Source: Asanoa ishikariensis | Lineage (GTDB): Bacteria > Actinomycetota > Actinomycetes > Mycobacteriales > Micromonosporaceae | DNA length: 64,000 nt | Direction: 5' to 3' | Assembly: GCF_900107455.1 (NCBI RefSeq) | Contig: NZ_FNQB01000006.1 | Location: 62,001 to 126,000, forward strand | In this document: piece after piece, positions 46,477 through 55,460 of the stretch | How positions within the stretch are numbered: position 1 is the first letter of the stretch | Layout of the letters: the number at the start of each line of letters is the position of its first letter | Position numbers and translations under genes: made by a program | The notes under the pieces: generated by a model | Told to the model about the DNA's origin: nothing | What the model saw: only the letters and a program-made list of their open reading frames with translations | Databases searched by the model: none

Positions 46477-46638
46477 ATGATGTATCAGAACCCGGAGTTC
46501 CTGCTCACCCTCGCCCACGACCACCAGCGCGAGCTGATCGCGGAGGCCGACCGCAAGCGGCTCTTCGCCCGGATCACCCGTGCTCGGCGGGCCGAGCGCA
46601 CGTCCCACGCGCGCTCCACTCGGGGGCCGTCCCACTGA
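46477..46638 (+). CDS. 53-residue basic small protein
   Basis: This short frame has AAGGAG before a double ATG and reads MMYQNPEFLLTLAHD, then a helical, strongly basic C-terminal half (RKRLFARITRARRAERT). A strong 13-bp hairpin terminator follows four bases after the stop, which supports a real monocistronic gene. The sequence resembles other small actinobacterial proteins I recall but no function is known. A nucleic-acid or membrane-surface role is possible from the charge. Confidence 0.7.
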   Translation: MMYQNPEFLLTLAHDHQRELIAEADRKRLFARITRARRAERTSHARSTRGPSH

Positions 46639-46642
46639 GGCC

Positions 46643-46672
46643 ACCGGCCGGCGCGCGTTCGCGCCGGCCGGT
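46643..46672. terminator. Terminator after the small protein and the type III PKS
   Basis: ACCGGCCGGCGCG and its complement form a perfect 13-bp stem with a CGTT loop, four bases past the small-protein stop. It can also serve the convergent type III PKS transcript. Confidence 0.85.
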
Positions 46673-46681
46673 GTCGTCGTC

Positions 46682-47725
46682 TCAGCCGGCGTTTCTCAAC
46701 AGCAGCGACGCGTAGAGCGTCAGGCCCGGCCCGAACGCGAGCGTGACAATCCGCTCGGGCGGGCGGACCCGCCTCCGCAGTCGTTCCACGATCAGCAGCA
46801 CGGTCGGCGAGGAGCAGTTGCCGTTCTCGGCCAGCGTCTCCCGCGACGCGGCCATCTGCTCGACGCTGAGCTCGAGCTCCCGCTCGACCACGTTGAGGAT
46901 GCGCGGCCCGCCCGGGTGCACCGCCCAGCCGTCCACGTCACCGCGGCTCAGCCCGTGCCGGGCCAGCAGGTCGTCGACCAGGGTCCGCACGTGCAGCGCG
47001 AGCACCTGCGGCACCTTCGGCGACAGACCCATCCGGAAGCCCAGGTCGGTGACGTCCCAGGTCATGTGGTCGGCGGTGGCGGTGTCGGTGACCGAGGCGA
47101 CCTCGGCCAGCTGATAACCGGGACCGTCCGGCCGAACCACCACGGCGGCCGCCGCGTCCGAGAACAGCGCGTGCGCCACGATCTGCTGGGTGTCGAACCG
47201 GGTCGTCGACGGCTGGATGTGCAGGCCGGTCAGCTCGGCACAGAGCAGCAGCGCGGGCCGGCCCCGCGCGGTCACGTAGTCGCTGACCGCACCGAGCCCG
47301 GGCAGCGCCGCGTAACAGCCCATGTGCCCGATGAACAGCCGCTGCGTCGCCGGTGCCATGCCGAGGTCACGACTGAGCAGGATGTCGAGGCCAGGCGTGA
47401 CGTAGCCGGTGCACGAGCAGACCGCGAACAGCCCGATGTCGTCGATCGACATGTCCGCGTCGATCAGCGCCCGACTCACCGCCTCCTTGCCCAGCGGCAG
47501 CGCCTCGACCAGATAGCGCTCCATCCGCTTCGCGGTCGGCCAGTCGGAGACGTCTTCGATCAGCGGGTTGACGCACGCCTGCCGGGTGACCACGCCCGCG
47601 TTCGCGAAGATCCGTTCGGCCAGCGGACGGGCGGAGGCCGGAAAGTGCTCCCGGAAATAGCCGTCCCACAGCTCCGTCTGCTTGGCACCTGGCGGCAACG
47701 CCAGCCCGATGCCGCCGATGGTCAC
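46682..47725 (-). CDS. Type III polyketide synthase
   Basis: This 347-residue thiolase-fold synthase has the Cys-His-Asn triad: C103 in AVCSCTGYVTPGLD, His in WAVHPGGPRI, and Asn in ENGNCSSPT. The length and motif match chalcone/stilbene-synthase-like enzymes that make alkylresorcinols or pyrones from acyl and malonyl-CoA. The GTG at 47725 overlaps the ACAD stop (GTGA). Neighbours (methyltransferase, acyl-CoA-dehydrogenase-like, UbiA) match my recollection of the agq cluster of Actinoplanes missouriensis, which makes prenylated hydroquinones. Product here is inferred. Confidence 0.9.
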   Translation of the reverse strand: MTIGGIGLALPPGAKQTELWDGYFREHFPASARPLAERIFANAGVVTRQACVNPLIEDVSDWPTAKRMERYLVEALPLGKEAVSRALIDADMSIDDIGLFAVCSCTGYVTPGLDILLSRDLGMAPATQRLFIGHMGCYAALPGLGAVSDYVTARGRPALLLCAELTGLHIQPSTTRFDTQQIVAHALFSDAAAAVVVRPDGPGYQLAEVASVTDTATADHMTWDVTDLGFRMGLSPKVPQVLALHVRTLVDDLLARHGLSRGDVDGWAVHPGGPRILNVVERELELSVEQMAASRETLAENGNCSSPTVLLIVERLRRRVRPPERIVTLAFGPGLTLYASLLLRNAG

Positions 47726-48888
47726 CACCGAGGAGCCGATCCGTCGTGGTCCGGGTCGCCGCCCAGCGCCGCGATGCCGAGCCAGTCGGCGCACACGTCG
47801 GAGGTCGCCGGGTGCAGTGAGCCGCACCTGGCGTCGCGGTAGAGCCGCTCGAGTGGATGGCCGCGCCGGGTCGCCGACGTGCCCGCCGCCTCCAGCATCG
47901 ACGCGGCCACCTCGGCCGCGGTCGTGCCGGCGAGCAGCTTCGCGCGCCACACCCAACGGTTCGTCTCCGTCTCCCCAGGTTCCTCGTCGACCCGGCGGGC
48001 GGCCTCGGCCACCACGAGCCGGGCGGCGGCGACCGCGGCGTCGGCGCGGCCGACCCGGGCCCGCACCGCCGGCAGGTGGGTCAGCTTGCGTGCGTTGAGG
48101 TGTTCGACGGCGGCGTCGATCGACGCCTGCGCGACGCCGACGTAGACGGCCGCGTAGCTCGCGATCAGCCAGTGCGGCATGAGCTGGGCTACCACCAGCG
48201 CCAGCCCTTCCATGCCGCCGAGCAGCCGGTCGGCCGGCACGGTCACGTCGAGGTGCAGGTCGTGCGACGAGGTCGCGCGCATGCCCAACGAGTCCCAGGT
48301 CTGTTCCACCTGGAGCCCTGGGCTGTCGGCCGCCACCAGGAACTGCGAGACCACCGACTGGTCGCCGATGCTGCGGGCGGCGACCAGGTAGGCGTCGGCG
48401 TGCCCGGCACCCGAGCAGAACGTCTTCGCGCCCTTGAGGTGGTAGCCACCCTCGACCTGCTCGTAGGTGGTGGCGAGCTGCGACAGCCGGGAGCCGGCAC
48501 CGCGCTCGCTCATGGCCACGCCGTACCAGGCACCGCCCGCCGCGTCGGCCAGCAGCCGGTCGCGGGCGGCCAGCGCGCTGTCCGGCAGGCCCAGCGAGTC
48601 GGCCAGTTCCGCCGTGACCGCGCCCAGTGCCCCGGTCACCGACGCGTGCATGTTGAACACCAGCGCCGACGCGCCGTTGCCGCGGGCCAGCTCGTACGCC
48701 ACCGCCGTGTACTCGGCGAAGCTGGCGCCTCCACCGCCGAGCGCGGTGGGCACCATCAGCCCGAAGAGCCCCGCCGACCGCAGATCGGCGAAGTCGTCGA
48801 CGGGAAAGCCACCCGCCCGGTCGTAGTCACCCGCGCGGGCCGCCATCCGCGGCGCGACCCTGCGCGCCGATTCAAGCGCGTTCACCAC
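47722..48888 (-). CDS. Acyl-CoA-dehydrogenase-like flavoenzyme
   Basis: This 388-residue protein follows the ACAD fold: N-terminal helices, GVAMSERGAGSRL near 130 for flavin/substrate, a beta domain (GGYHLKGAKTFCSGAG), and a C-terminal helical domain. No ACAD catalytic Glu is clear, and the ACAD fold is also used by flavin monooxygenases (HsaA/DszC group). In the proposed pathway it would hydroxylate the alkylresorcinol to a quinol. GTG 48888 has GGAGG upstream; the GTG one codon later overlaps the methyltransferase stop. Unsure which chemistry. Confidence 0.85.
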   Translation of the reverse strand: MVNALESARRVAPRMAARAGDYDRAGGFPVDDFADLRSAGLFGLMVPTALGGGGASFAEYTAVAYELARGNGASALVFNMHASVTGALGAVTAELADSLGLPDSALAARDRLLADAAGGAWYGVAMSERGAGSRLSQLATTYEQVEGGYHLKGAKTFCSGAGHADAYLVAARSIGDQSVVSQFLVAADSPGLQVEQTWDSLGMRATSSHDLHLDVTVPADRLLGGMEGLALVVAQLMPHWLIASYAAVYVGVAQASIDAAVEHLNARKLTHLPAVRARVGRADAAVAAARLVVAEAARRVDEEPGETETNRWVWRAKLLAGTTAAEVAASMLEAAGTSATRRGHPLERLYRDARCGSLHPATSDVCADWLGIAALGGDPDHDGSAPRW

Positions 48889-49628
48889 TTGCCACCTCCG
48901 GCTACCGGCAATGCGATTGGGTCTTTCATGCCGCGCCCCTGGTAGAGCACGGCAGTGCTGGCGACGGGAACGATCCGTCGCCGACCGGGCCGCGGGGAAC
49001 GGCCGGCCAGCCAACCGGCGACCGCCGGCAGCGACGGCCGGATGCCGCGCACCTCCAGGCGCACGCCGTGCCCCGCGCACAGCCCGGTGAGCCGGACAGG
49101 GTCCACGAACAGACCAGGATCGTGGATGCCCCGTGGCGCCCGCGGCATGCGCTCGGCGATGTGCACGGCGAGGACCCGGCTGACCGCGGTGTCGTTGAGC
49201 GTGTCGAGCAGCAGCAGCCCACCGGGTCGCAGCACCCGGCACAACTCCGCGACGGTGCCGGGCAGGTCGGGCACGTGTTCGAGCAGCTCGCCGGCGACCA
49301 CGACGTGCGCGCTGGCGGTCGCGAGCGGGATGGCCGCCGCGTCACCCACCAGCGGCGTGACGCCGTGGCTGGCCGCCTGCTCCAGGGCCGAGGGCACGAG
49401 GTCGACGCCGACGTGGTGGTAGCCGTGGTCGCGCAAGTGCGGCGCGAGCAACCCGGCACCGCAGCCGACGTCGACCAGCACGGCGCCGGGCTCGGCGGCC
49501 GGCGGCACGAGCCGGGCCCGGGCCTCGGCGAGCCAGTGCAGCATCGCGAAAGGACCGTCGAGCCGCCACCACTCGCCCGCGAGGTCGTGGTACTGGCGCG
49601 GGTCGTTCCGAGGCCGCGGTAGCCGCAT
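48882..49628 (-). CDS. UbiG/UbiE-like SAM methyltransferase
   Basis: This 248-residue enzyme has a class I motif I VLVDVGCGAGLLAPHL near 50, VGVDLVPSALEQAA with the acidic loop, and AELCRVLRPGGLLLLDTLN. The N-terminal DLAGEWWRLDGPFAMLHWL matches UbiG O-methyltransferases. It probably O-methylates the hydroquinone or resorcinol made by the PKS. ATG at 49628. It starts the three-gene run that ends with the PKS, and is divergent from UbiA. Confidence 0.87.
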   Translation of the reverse strand: MRLPRPRNDPRQYHDLAGEWWRLDGPFAMLHWLAEARARLVPPAAEPGAVLVDVGCGAGLLAPHLRDHGYHHVGVDLVPSALEQAASHGVTPLVGDAAAIPLATASAHVVVAGELLEHVPDLPGTVAELCRVLRPGGLLLLDTLNDTAVSRVLAVHIAERMPRAPRGIHDPGLFVDPVRLTGLCAGHGVRLEVRGIRPSLPAVAGWLAGRSPRPGRRRIVPVASTAVLYQGRGMKDPIALPVAGGGKW

Positions 49629-49679
49629 TTCCCAAACGGTACAGGCAGGTCATGCCTGGCACGACCACTGACGAACCGG

Positions 49680-49685
49680 CAGACT
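49680..49685 (+). promoter_or_regulatory. -10 hexamer of the UbiA gene
   Basis: CAGACT lies seven bases before the UbiA ATG with no ribosome-binding site, again suggesting a leaderless start. Confidence 0.4.
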
Positions 49686-49692
49686 TCGGGTC

Positions 49693-50532
49693 ATGCCAAG
49701 CTCGTTCCGGGCGCTCGTGCGCGCCTCGCATCCGGAGCCCGCGGTCGCGGTCACCACCGTCACCGCGTTGCTCGCCTGGGGTGTGGGCCACGACGCCGCC
49801 GGGATCGCCAAGACGGCCGGGGCGATCTTCGCCAGCCAGCTCGCGATCGGCTGGGTCAACGACTGGCTCGACGCGGGCCGGGACCGCGCGGTCGGGCGGG
49901 CCGACAAGCCGGTCGCCACCGGCGCGATCGACCGCGTGCTGGTCGGCCGGTGCGGGCTCATCGCCACGGTGGCCTGCGTGCTGGTCGCGCTGACCACCGG
50001 CTTCCCCGCCGCGCTGTTGATGATCACGGCCCTGGTCTCGGCGCTGCTCTACAACTGGCCGCTGAAGCTGACGCCGTTCTCCGTGCTCCCGTACGCGGTG
50101 TCCTTCGGTCTGCTCCCGGCCTTCGTGGTGGTCGCGCTGCCCGGCTCGCCCGCGCCACCGGTCTGGCTCGTGCTGGCCGGCGCGCTGCTCGGCGCGGGCG
50201 CGCACTTCGCTAACGCGCTGCCCGACCTCGAGGACGACGACCGGACCGGCGTACGCGGCCTGCCGCAACGAATCGGCCCGGCCGGCTCCCGGCTCACCGC
50301 CGCCGTGCTGTTGTTCGCCGCCACCGTCGCGCTGGTCGCCGGGCCGGCCGGTCCGCCGTCGTGGTCCGGCGTCGCGGCCGTCCTCGTCGCGGTGGTGGTG
50401 CTGCCCCTCGGCTGGTACGCGGGCCGCGCCGCGGCCGTCCGCGGTGGCCGCCCGGTGGCGATGTTCCGGGCCGTGATGGCGGTGGCCGTGATCGACGTCA
50501 TCCTGCTGGTCGCGAGCGGTCGCGTGGTGTGA
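49693..50532 (+). CDS. UbiA-family prenyltransferase
   Basis: This 279-residue membrane enzyme has about eight or nine helices and the two Asp-rich motifs: NDWLDAGRD at 56-64 and PDLEDDDRTG at about 175. These bind the prenyl diphosphate with Mg2+. It would add a prenyl chain to the aromatic product of the neighbouring PKS genes; alternatively it could serve menaquinone synthesis, but no men genes are near. Divergent from the methyltransferase, so the four genes form one functional cluster. Confidence 0.9.
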   Translation: MPSSFRALVRASHPEPAVAVTTVTALLAWGVGHDAAGIAKTAGAIFASQLAIGWVNDWLDAGRDRAVGRADKPVATGAIDRVLVGRCGLIATVACVLVALTTGFPAALLMITALVSALLYNWPLKLTPFSVLPYAVSFGLLPAFVVVALPGSPAPPVWLVLAGALLGAGAHFANALPDLEDDDRTGVRGLPQRIGPAGSRLTAAVLLFAATVALVAGPAGPPSWSGVAAVLVAVVVLPLGWYAGRAAAVRGGRPVAMFRAVMAVAVIDVILLVASGRVV

Positions 50533-50657
50533 CCAGTCGGGCGCGCGGCGCGCTGCTCGCGGGTCGATCGTCCACGGCGGATCACGTCCCACTACCCTGG
50601 AGCGCGGCCTGCCGGAGCGGCCCGGCCGCGACCAGACGCATTGCGAGGAGGAGCGAC

Positions 50658-51362
50658 GTGACGCGCTCGAAGTTCGGGACCCGCCGTCGCGCGGTGCTGC
50701 TCGCCGGCCTGGCCGTGGCAGCATCCGCGAGCCTGTTGCTGACGGGTTGTGGCTCGGGCCAGACCTCGTCGACGGCCGACACGGTGCCGGCGATCGACGG
50801 CATCGACGCCGACCTCAACGCGGCCAACGGCGGCACCTACAGCGTGCGCAACATGACCGTCGACTTCAAGGTGGAGGGCTACCCCACCGGGTCCGACGCG
50901 CGGCTCGCGCTGGCGCTCTACAACAACACCAACTCGCCGGTGACCGTGCGGGTGAGCAGCCCGGCCGCGGAGTCCGTGCGCCTGGTCAACCCCAGTGCGA
51001 CGCCGAGCCCGGTCGTGCAGCCGGCCGCCACCGCGACGCCGAGCGCCGGTGCCACCGGCACGCCGACGCCGACCGCTCCGGCCGCGCCGCCGGCCCCGGC
51101 CCAGGTCGGTGGCCCCGCCGAGATCACCATCCCGCCGGCCGGCTTCGTGCAGCTCAACCAGCAGAAGGGCAGCTACCTGCTGCTGACCGGGCTGACCGGG
51201 GACCTCAACGACGGCAACTCGGTGCCCGTGGTGTTCGACTTCAACGGCCAGCAGCTCACCGCCAACGCCGGGCTGGCGGTGCCGCTCTCGCCGCTGCCGC
51301 GCGGCCCGAAGGTGGTTCCCGACGAAGGCCACGAGGCCGACGTCGCGCCCTTTGAGAGCTGA
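50658..51362 (+). CDS. Lipoprotein with PCu(A)C-like C-terminal region
   Basis: This 234-residue protein has a lipoprotein signal: RRRAVLLAGLAVAASASLLLTGC, lipobox LTGC. The mature part has a beta-rich domain and an ITIPPAGFVQLNQQKGSYLLLTGL stretch followed by DLNDGNSVPVVFDF, resembling copper chaperone PCu(A)C strands, though the Met/His copper ligands are not obvious. A Pro/Ala/Thr linker (about 115-150) splits the domain. GTG 50658 has GAGGAG upstream. Located before radA but with a gap, so probably its own unit. Confidence 0.75.
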   Translation: MTRSKFGTRRRAVLLAGLAVAASASLLLTGCGSGQTSSTADTVPAIDGIDADLNAANGGTYSVRNMTVDFKVEGYPTGSDARLALALYNNTNSPVTVRVSSPAAESVRLVNPSATPSPVVQPAATATPSAGATGTPTPTAPAAPPAPAQVGGPAEITIPPAGFVQLNQQKGSYLLLTGLTGDLNDGNSVPVVFDFNGQQLTANAGLAVPLSPLPRGPKVVPDEGHEADVAPFES

Positions 51363-51380
51363 CCTGTCGTACCACCGCGA

Positions 51381-51386
51381 TAAGTT
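51381..51386 (+). promoter_or_regulatory. -10 hexamer of radA
   Basis: TAAGTT lies six bases before the radA GTG and no ribosome-binding site is present, so transcription may begin at the start codon. Confidence 0.4.
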
Positions 51387-51392
51387 CCGCGG

Positions 51393-52787
51393 GTGAGTAC
51401 CCGAGCGGCCGCGCGGCCGGCCTACGTCTGTGACGCCTGCGGTCACCAGCCGCCCAAGTGGCTCGGGCGTTGCCCCGAGTGCGGTGAGTGGGGCTCGGTC
51501 GTCGAGGCCACCACGGGTCCCGCGGTGGCCGGCAAGGTGGTCGCGACCCGCATGCCGTCCGAGCCGGCCCGGCCGATCGCCACGATCAGCGCGGCGCCGG
51601 CCAAGGCCCGGCCGAGCGGCGTCTCTGAGCTCGACCGGGTGCTGGGCGGCGGTTTCGTGCCCGGCGCGGTCGTGCTGCTCGCGGGTGAGCCCGGTGTCGG
51701 CAAGTCGACCCTGCTGCTCGACGTGGCCCAGCGCTGGGCGGCGGCGGGCGAGACGCCCTCGCTGGTGATCAGCGGCGAAGAGTCGGTGAGCCAGGTCCGG
51801 CTGCGGGCCGAGCGGATCGGCGCCCTCGACGAGCGGCTCTACCTCGCGGCCGAGAGCGACCTGGCGGCCGTGCTCGGCCATCTCGACGCGGTCAAGCCCG
51901 GCCTGCTGGTGCTCGACTCGGTGCAGACCATCTCGATCGCTGGTGAGGGTGTCCCGGGCGGGGTGACCCAGGTCCGCGCGGTGACGGCGGCCCTGGTCTC
52001 CGTGGCCAAGGAGCGCGGCATCGCCACCGTGCTGGTCGGCCACGTGACCAAGGACGGCCAGGTGGCCGGTCCCCGGGTGCTCGAGCACCTGGTCGACGTG
52101 GTGCTGCACTTCGAAGGCGACAAGCACTCCGCGCTGCGGCTGGTGCGCGGCATGAAGAACCGGTTCGGCGCGGCCGACGAGGTGGGCTGCTTCGAGATGC
52201 ACGAGTCGGGCATCACGAGCCTGGCCGACCCGTCCGGCATGTTCCTCACCCGCTACGCCGAAGCCGTCCCGGGCACCTGCGTGACCGTGGCGATGGAGGG
52301 CCGGCGGGCGCTGGTGACCGAGGTGCAGGCGCTGATCGGTGCGGCCGTGCCCGGCTCGCCCCGGCGCACCGTCTCCGGCATCGACAGCGCCCGGCTGGCG
52401 ATGGTGCTGGCCGTCCTACAGACCCGCACCAAGCAGCTCACCCTGCACGACCGCGAGGTGTTCGCGGCCACCGTCGGCGGCATCCGGGTCACCGAGCCCG
52501 CAGCCGACCTGGCGCTGGCGCTGGCGGTCGCGTCCGGGGGGCTCAACCTGGCCATCTCACCCCGGCTGGCCGCGATCGGCGAGGTCGGGCTGACCGGTGA
52601 GGTGCGCCGGGTCGGCGCGGTCCCCCGCCGGCTGGCCGAGGCGGCCCGGCTGGGCTTCCGCTACGCCCTCGTGCCCCCCGACTGCGGCCCGGCCAAGACC
52701 GGGGTCGCCGCGCCCGGGTTGCGCGTCGAGGAGGTTGGCGACCTGGCCACGGCGCTGCAGTGGGCGGCCCGGTTCTCCGCCGAATAA
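51393..52787 (+). CDS. radA: DNA repair protein RadA (Sms)
   Basis: This 464-residue recombination helicase has the C4 zinc finger (CDACGHQPPKWLGRCPECG) near residue 11-29, a RecA-like ATPase with GEPGVGKST, the RadA KNRFG motif in MKNRFGAADE, and the C-terminal Lon-like domain (about 290-450). It processes recombination intermediates. It lies next to disA as in many actinobacteria and firmicutes. In B. subtilis RadA interacts with and restrains DisA, so the pairing is meaningful. Confidence 0.96.
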   Translation: MSTRAAARPAYVCDACGHQPPKWLGRCPECGEWGSVVEATTGPAVAGKVVATRMPSEPARPIATISAAPAKARPSGVSELDRVLGGGFVPGAVVLLAGEPGVGKSTLLLDVAQRWAAAGETPSLVISGEESVSQVRLRAERIGALDERLYLAAESDLAAVLGHLDAVKPGLLVLDSVQTISIAGEGVPGGVTQVRAVTAALVSVAKERGIATVLVGHVTKDGQVAGPRVLEHLVDVVLHFEGDKHSALRLVRGMKNRFGAADEVGCFEMHESGITSLADPSGMFLTRYAEAVPGTCVTVAMEGRRALVTEVQALIGAAVPGSPRRTVSGIDSARLAMVLAVLQTRTKQLTLHDREVFAATVGGIRVTEPAADLALALAVASGGLNLAISPRLAAIGEVGLTGEVRRVGAVPRRLAEAARLGFRYALVPPDCGPAKTGVAAPGLRVEEVGDLATALQWAARFSAE

Positions 52788-52899
52788 CGCGCGGCAATTC
52801 GCCCGATTAACACCATAATGCCGGCCGGGTTTGGCCCACGAAGGCCGACTTGGGCGCCCCGGCGCCCAACCGTGACCGCAGCGAGTTCATGACGGTCCG

Positions 52900-52905
52900 T
52901 AGACT
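52900..52905 (+). promoter_or_regulatory. -10 hexamer of disA
   Basis: TAGACT lies seven bases before the disA GTG with no ribosome-binding site, which supports that GTG as a leaderless start. Confidence 0.45.
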
Positions 52906-52912
52906 GTTGCCC

Positions 52913-54106
52913 GTGCCGTTCGACCGCGATCCCAACAAGACCGCTGGCGCGAGCCTGCCGGGCCGCGCTGGTGTCGCCGGCGCACCCCAGCAGCGGGCCG
53001 TCGGGTCCGCACCGACGGGTCCGGTGCCGGCCGGCAGCGTCGCGGCTGACCCGTTGCGCGCCAACCTCGCCCTGATGGCGCCGGGCACCGCCCTGCGCGA
53101 CGGTCTGGAGCGCATCCTGCGCGGCCGCACCGGCGCGCTGATCGTGCTCGGCCACGACAACGTGGTCGAGGAGATCTGCACCGGCGGCTTCTCGCTCGAC
53201 GTCGAGTTCTCCGCGACCCGGCTGCGCGAGCTGTGCAAGATGGACGGCGCCGTGGTGCTCTCCAGCGACGGCACCCGCATCGTCCGGGCGGCCGTGCACC
53301 TGATGCCCGACCCGTCGATCCCGTCGGAAGAGTCCGGCACCCGCCACCGCACGGCCGAGCGGGTCGCCAAGCAGACCGGCTTCCCGGTGATCTCGGTCAG
53401 CCAGTCGATGCGGATCATCGGCCTCTACGTCGCCGGCCACCGGCACGTGCTCGACGACTCGGCCGCCATCCTGTCCCGGGCCAACCAGGCGCTGGCCACC
53501 CTCGAGCGCTACAAGATGCGCCTCGACGAGGTCTCCGGCACGCTGTCCGCCCTGGAGATCGAAGACCTGGTGACGGTCCGCGACGCGGTCGCGGTCGTGC
53601 AGCGGCTCGAAATGGTCCGCCGCATCGCCGACGAGATCTCCGGCTACGTGGTCGAGCTCGGCACCGACGGCCGGCTGCTCGCCCTCCAGCTCGACGAGCT
53701 GATGGCCGGCGTCGACGCCGACCGCACCCTGGTCATCCGCGACTACCTGCCGTCCGGCCGGCGGGCCCGCACCCTCGACGAGGGGCTGGTCGAGCTCGAC
53801 CTGCTCTCCTCGGCCGAGCTCATCGACCTGGTGGCCGTGGCCAAGGCGATCGGCTACCCCGGCGCCTCCGACGCGCTCGACGCCGCGGTCAGCCCGCGCG
53901 GCTTCCGCCTGCTGGCCAAGGTCCCGCGCCTGCCCGGCACGGTGGTCGATCGCCTGGTCGACCACTTCGGCAGCCTCCAGCGCCTGCTCGGCGCCACCGT
54001 GGAGGACCTACAGGCGGTCGACGGGGTGGGCGACGCCCGCGCCCGGGGTGTCCGTGAGGGTCTGTCCCGGCTCGCCGAGGCGTCCATCCTGGAGCGCTAC
54101 GTCTGA
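52913..54106 (+). CDS. disA: DNA-integrity scanning diadenylate cyclase
   Basis: This 397-residue octameric enzyme makes c-di-AMP from two ATP and pauses at branched DNA. The DAC domain has the catalytic DGA in [10 protein letters not shown] and RHR in [12 protein letters not shown] helical linker and a C-terminal HhH domain ([19 protein letters not shown]) follow. The GTG at 52913 is chosen because TAGACT lies just upstream; ATG 52889 is an alternative start. The 45-residue N-terminal extension is low-complexity. Convergent with the next gene. Confidence 0.95.
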   Translation: MPFDRDPNKTAGASLPGRAGVAGAPQQRAVGSAPTGPVPAGSVAADPLRANLALMAPGTALRDGLERILRGRTGALIVLGHDNVVEEICTGGFSLDVEFSATRLRELCKMDGAVVLSSDGTRIVRAAVHLMPDPSIPSEESGTRHRTAERVAKQTGFPVISVSQSMRIIGLYVAGHRHVLDDSAAILSRANQALATLERYKMRLDEVSGTLSALEIEDLVTVRDAVAVVQRLEMVRRIADEISGYVVELGTDGRLLALQLDELMAGVDADRTLVIRDYLPSGRRARTLDEGLVELDLLSSAELIDLVAVAKAIGYPGASDALDAAVSPRGFRLLAKVPRLPGTVVDRLVDHFGSLQRLLGATVEDLQAVDGVGDARARGVREGLSRLAEASILERYV

Positions 54107-54125
54107 CGCGCGGCGCTGACCGGCC

Positions 54126-54821
54126 TCAGCTCAGGGTCAGCTTGACCGGGTTGCTGGTCTTGGTCGTAAGGCGTCCGAAGACCTGGTAGTCGCCGGCCGC
54201 CGGGACCGGGCCGTCGGCCAGGTTGTCGGCGCACTTGCTGACGTCTTTGCCGTTCCAGTCGACCCGGTACTCGCGCTCGAAGTTCGGGGTGAACGGCTGC
54301 ACGTCGCTGCCCTTGACGTTGCCGCAGGTGTCCGAGGACCAGACCTTCGCGGCGCCCTTCTTGATGTAGAGCTCCTGCTGGTCGGCGCCGACGTCGCGGC
54401 TGCAGGTGCGCTTGCCGGTGTTCTTGATCCGCAGGCGGATCGCGATCATCGAGCCACGGGCGGCCGTCGTCACCTCGGGCACCGGCGTGATCAGCATTTC
54501 CGCGTCGGTGCACGAGCCGTCGTCGGGCGGCGGTGCGGCCTCGCCCGTACGCGGTGCCGGGTTGGTCGGCGGCGGCTCTTCGTCCTGGGGGGTGCTCGCC
54601 TGTTCCGGCGGATCGCTGTGCGGGCGCAGGATCGTGACGGTCGGCTTGGGGTCGGCGGCCGGCGCGCTGCTCTGGCCGTTCTTGCCGTTGCCGACGGAGC
54701 TGGCGTCTCCGCCGGAGCAGGACTGCACGATCAGGAATATGACGACGACGGCCGCACCAAGCACGATTGCCCGACGCCGCCAGTAGACGGCGGAAGGCAG
54801 GGGGCCAACCGTCAGTCGCAT
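54126..54821 (-). CDS. Single-pass membrane protein of unknown function
   Basis: This 231-residue protein has one N-terminal helix (about 18-35) followed by CSGG, a Pro/Ser-rich linker and an external beta-rich domain with four cysteines (CTDAE, RTCSRD, DTCGN, KCADN), suggesting disulfides. RIKNTGKRTC and PFTPNFEREYRVDW suggest an Ig-like or DUF4232-type fold. The hydrophobic helix followed by Cys could also be a lipobox variant (VQSC), but spacing is poor. No function known. Confidence 0.65.
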   Translation of the reverse strand: MRLTVGPLPSAVYWRRRAIVLGAAVVVIFLIVQSCSGGDASSVGNGKNGQSSAPAADPKPTVTILRPHSDPPEQASTPQDEEPPPTNPAPRTGEAAPPPDDGSCTDAEMLITPVPEVTTAARGSMIAIRLRIKNTGKRTCSRDVGADQQELYIKKGAAKVWSSDTCGNVKGSDVQPFTPNFEREYRVDWNGKDVSKCADNLADGPVPAAGDYQVFGRLTTKTSNPVKLTLS

Positions 54822-54899
54822 GATGGGATCACCGTATCGGTGTGTGCCGTTCCAATAGTGGCGACGCGCCGCGTGACATTCGCGGCTCGCAGGGGTCGT

Positions 54900-55460
54900 T
54901 TACAGATAGACCTTCCGCTGATACAGCGCGTGCGCGCCGGCCACCCGATCCAGGAACAGCAACCCCGCACAGTGGTCGATCTCGTGCTGCAGGGCACGGG
55001 CCTCGAAACCGTCTGTGGTGAGCTGGATCGGCTCGCCGGTGCCGGGCAACACTCCCTCGACCACCACTCGGCTGGCCCGCTTCACGTCGCCGGTCAGGTC
55101 GGGCACGGACATGCAGCCCTCACGGCCCGGGCGCCAGCGACTCGCCGAGACCACCGTCGCGTTGCACAGCACGAACGTGCCGTGCACCGTCACGGCCTTC
55201 GGGTGCCCGGTCACGTCGACCGCGAACACCCGCGCCGACGCGCCCACCTGCGGAGCCGCGAGACCGACGCAGCCCGGCGAGACCCGCATGGTGGCCACCA
55301 GGTCGGCGGCGAGCTGGACCACCGACGGGTCGGTCGGATCCACGACCTCCCCGTCGCGGGCGAGCACCGGATCCGGCGCGCTGACGACCGGTCGCACCTG
55401 GCCGGGCTGGGCGAGCTCCGTGAGCCAGTCGACGAGGCTCACGCCGGCATCACAGGACAT
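54900..55460 (-). CDS. def: Peptide deformylase
   Basis: This 186-residue iron enzyme removes the formyl group from new proteins. All three motifs are present: GCVGLAAPQVG (motif 1), EGCMSVPD with the metal Cys (motif 2), and HEIDHCAG with two His ligands (motif 3). The N-terminal 35 residues are an extension typical of actinobacterial copies. The ATG at 55460 overlaps the ACT gene by 11 bp; GTG 55442 is an alternative. Usually several def copies exist, so it may not be the only one. Confidence 0.93.
   Translation of the reverse strand: MSCDAGVSLVDWLTELAQPGQVRPVVSAPDPVLARDGEVVDPTDPSVVQLAADLVATMRVSPGCVGLAAPQVGASARVFAVDVTGHPKAVTVHGTFVLCNATVVSASRWRPGREGCMSVPDLTGDVKRASRVVVEGVLPGTGEPIQLTTDGFEARALQHEIDHCAGLLFLDRVAGAHALYQRKVYL

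Noticed and set aside
46443-46715. A 90-codon frame over the 53-residue small protein
   Set aside because: Different frame, no RBS, runs through the terminator hairpin.
52850-52912. Upstream starts for DisA (TTG 52850 or ATG 52889)
   Set aside because: They lie before the TAGACT hexamer that best explains the transcript start; kept as an alternative only.
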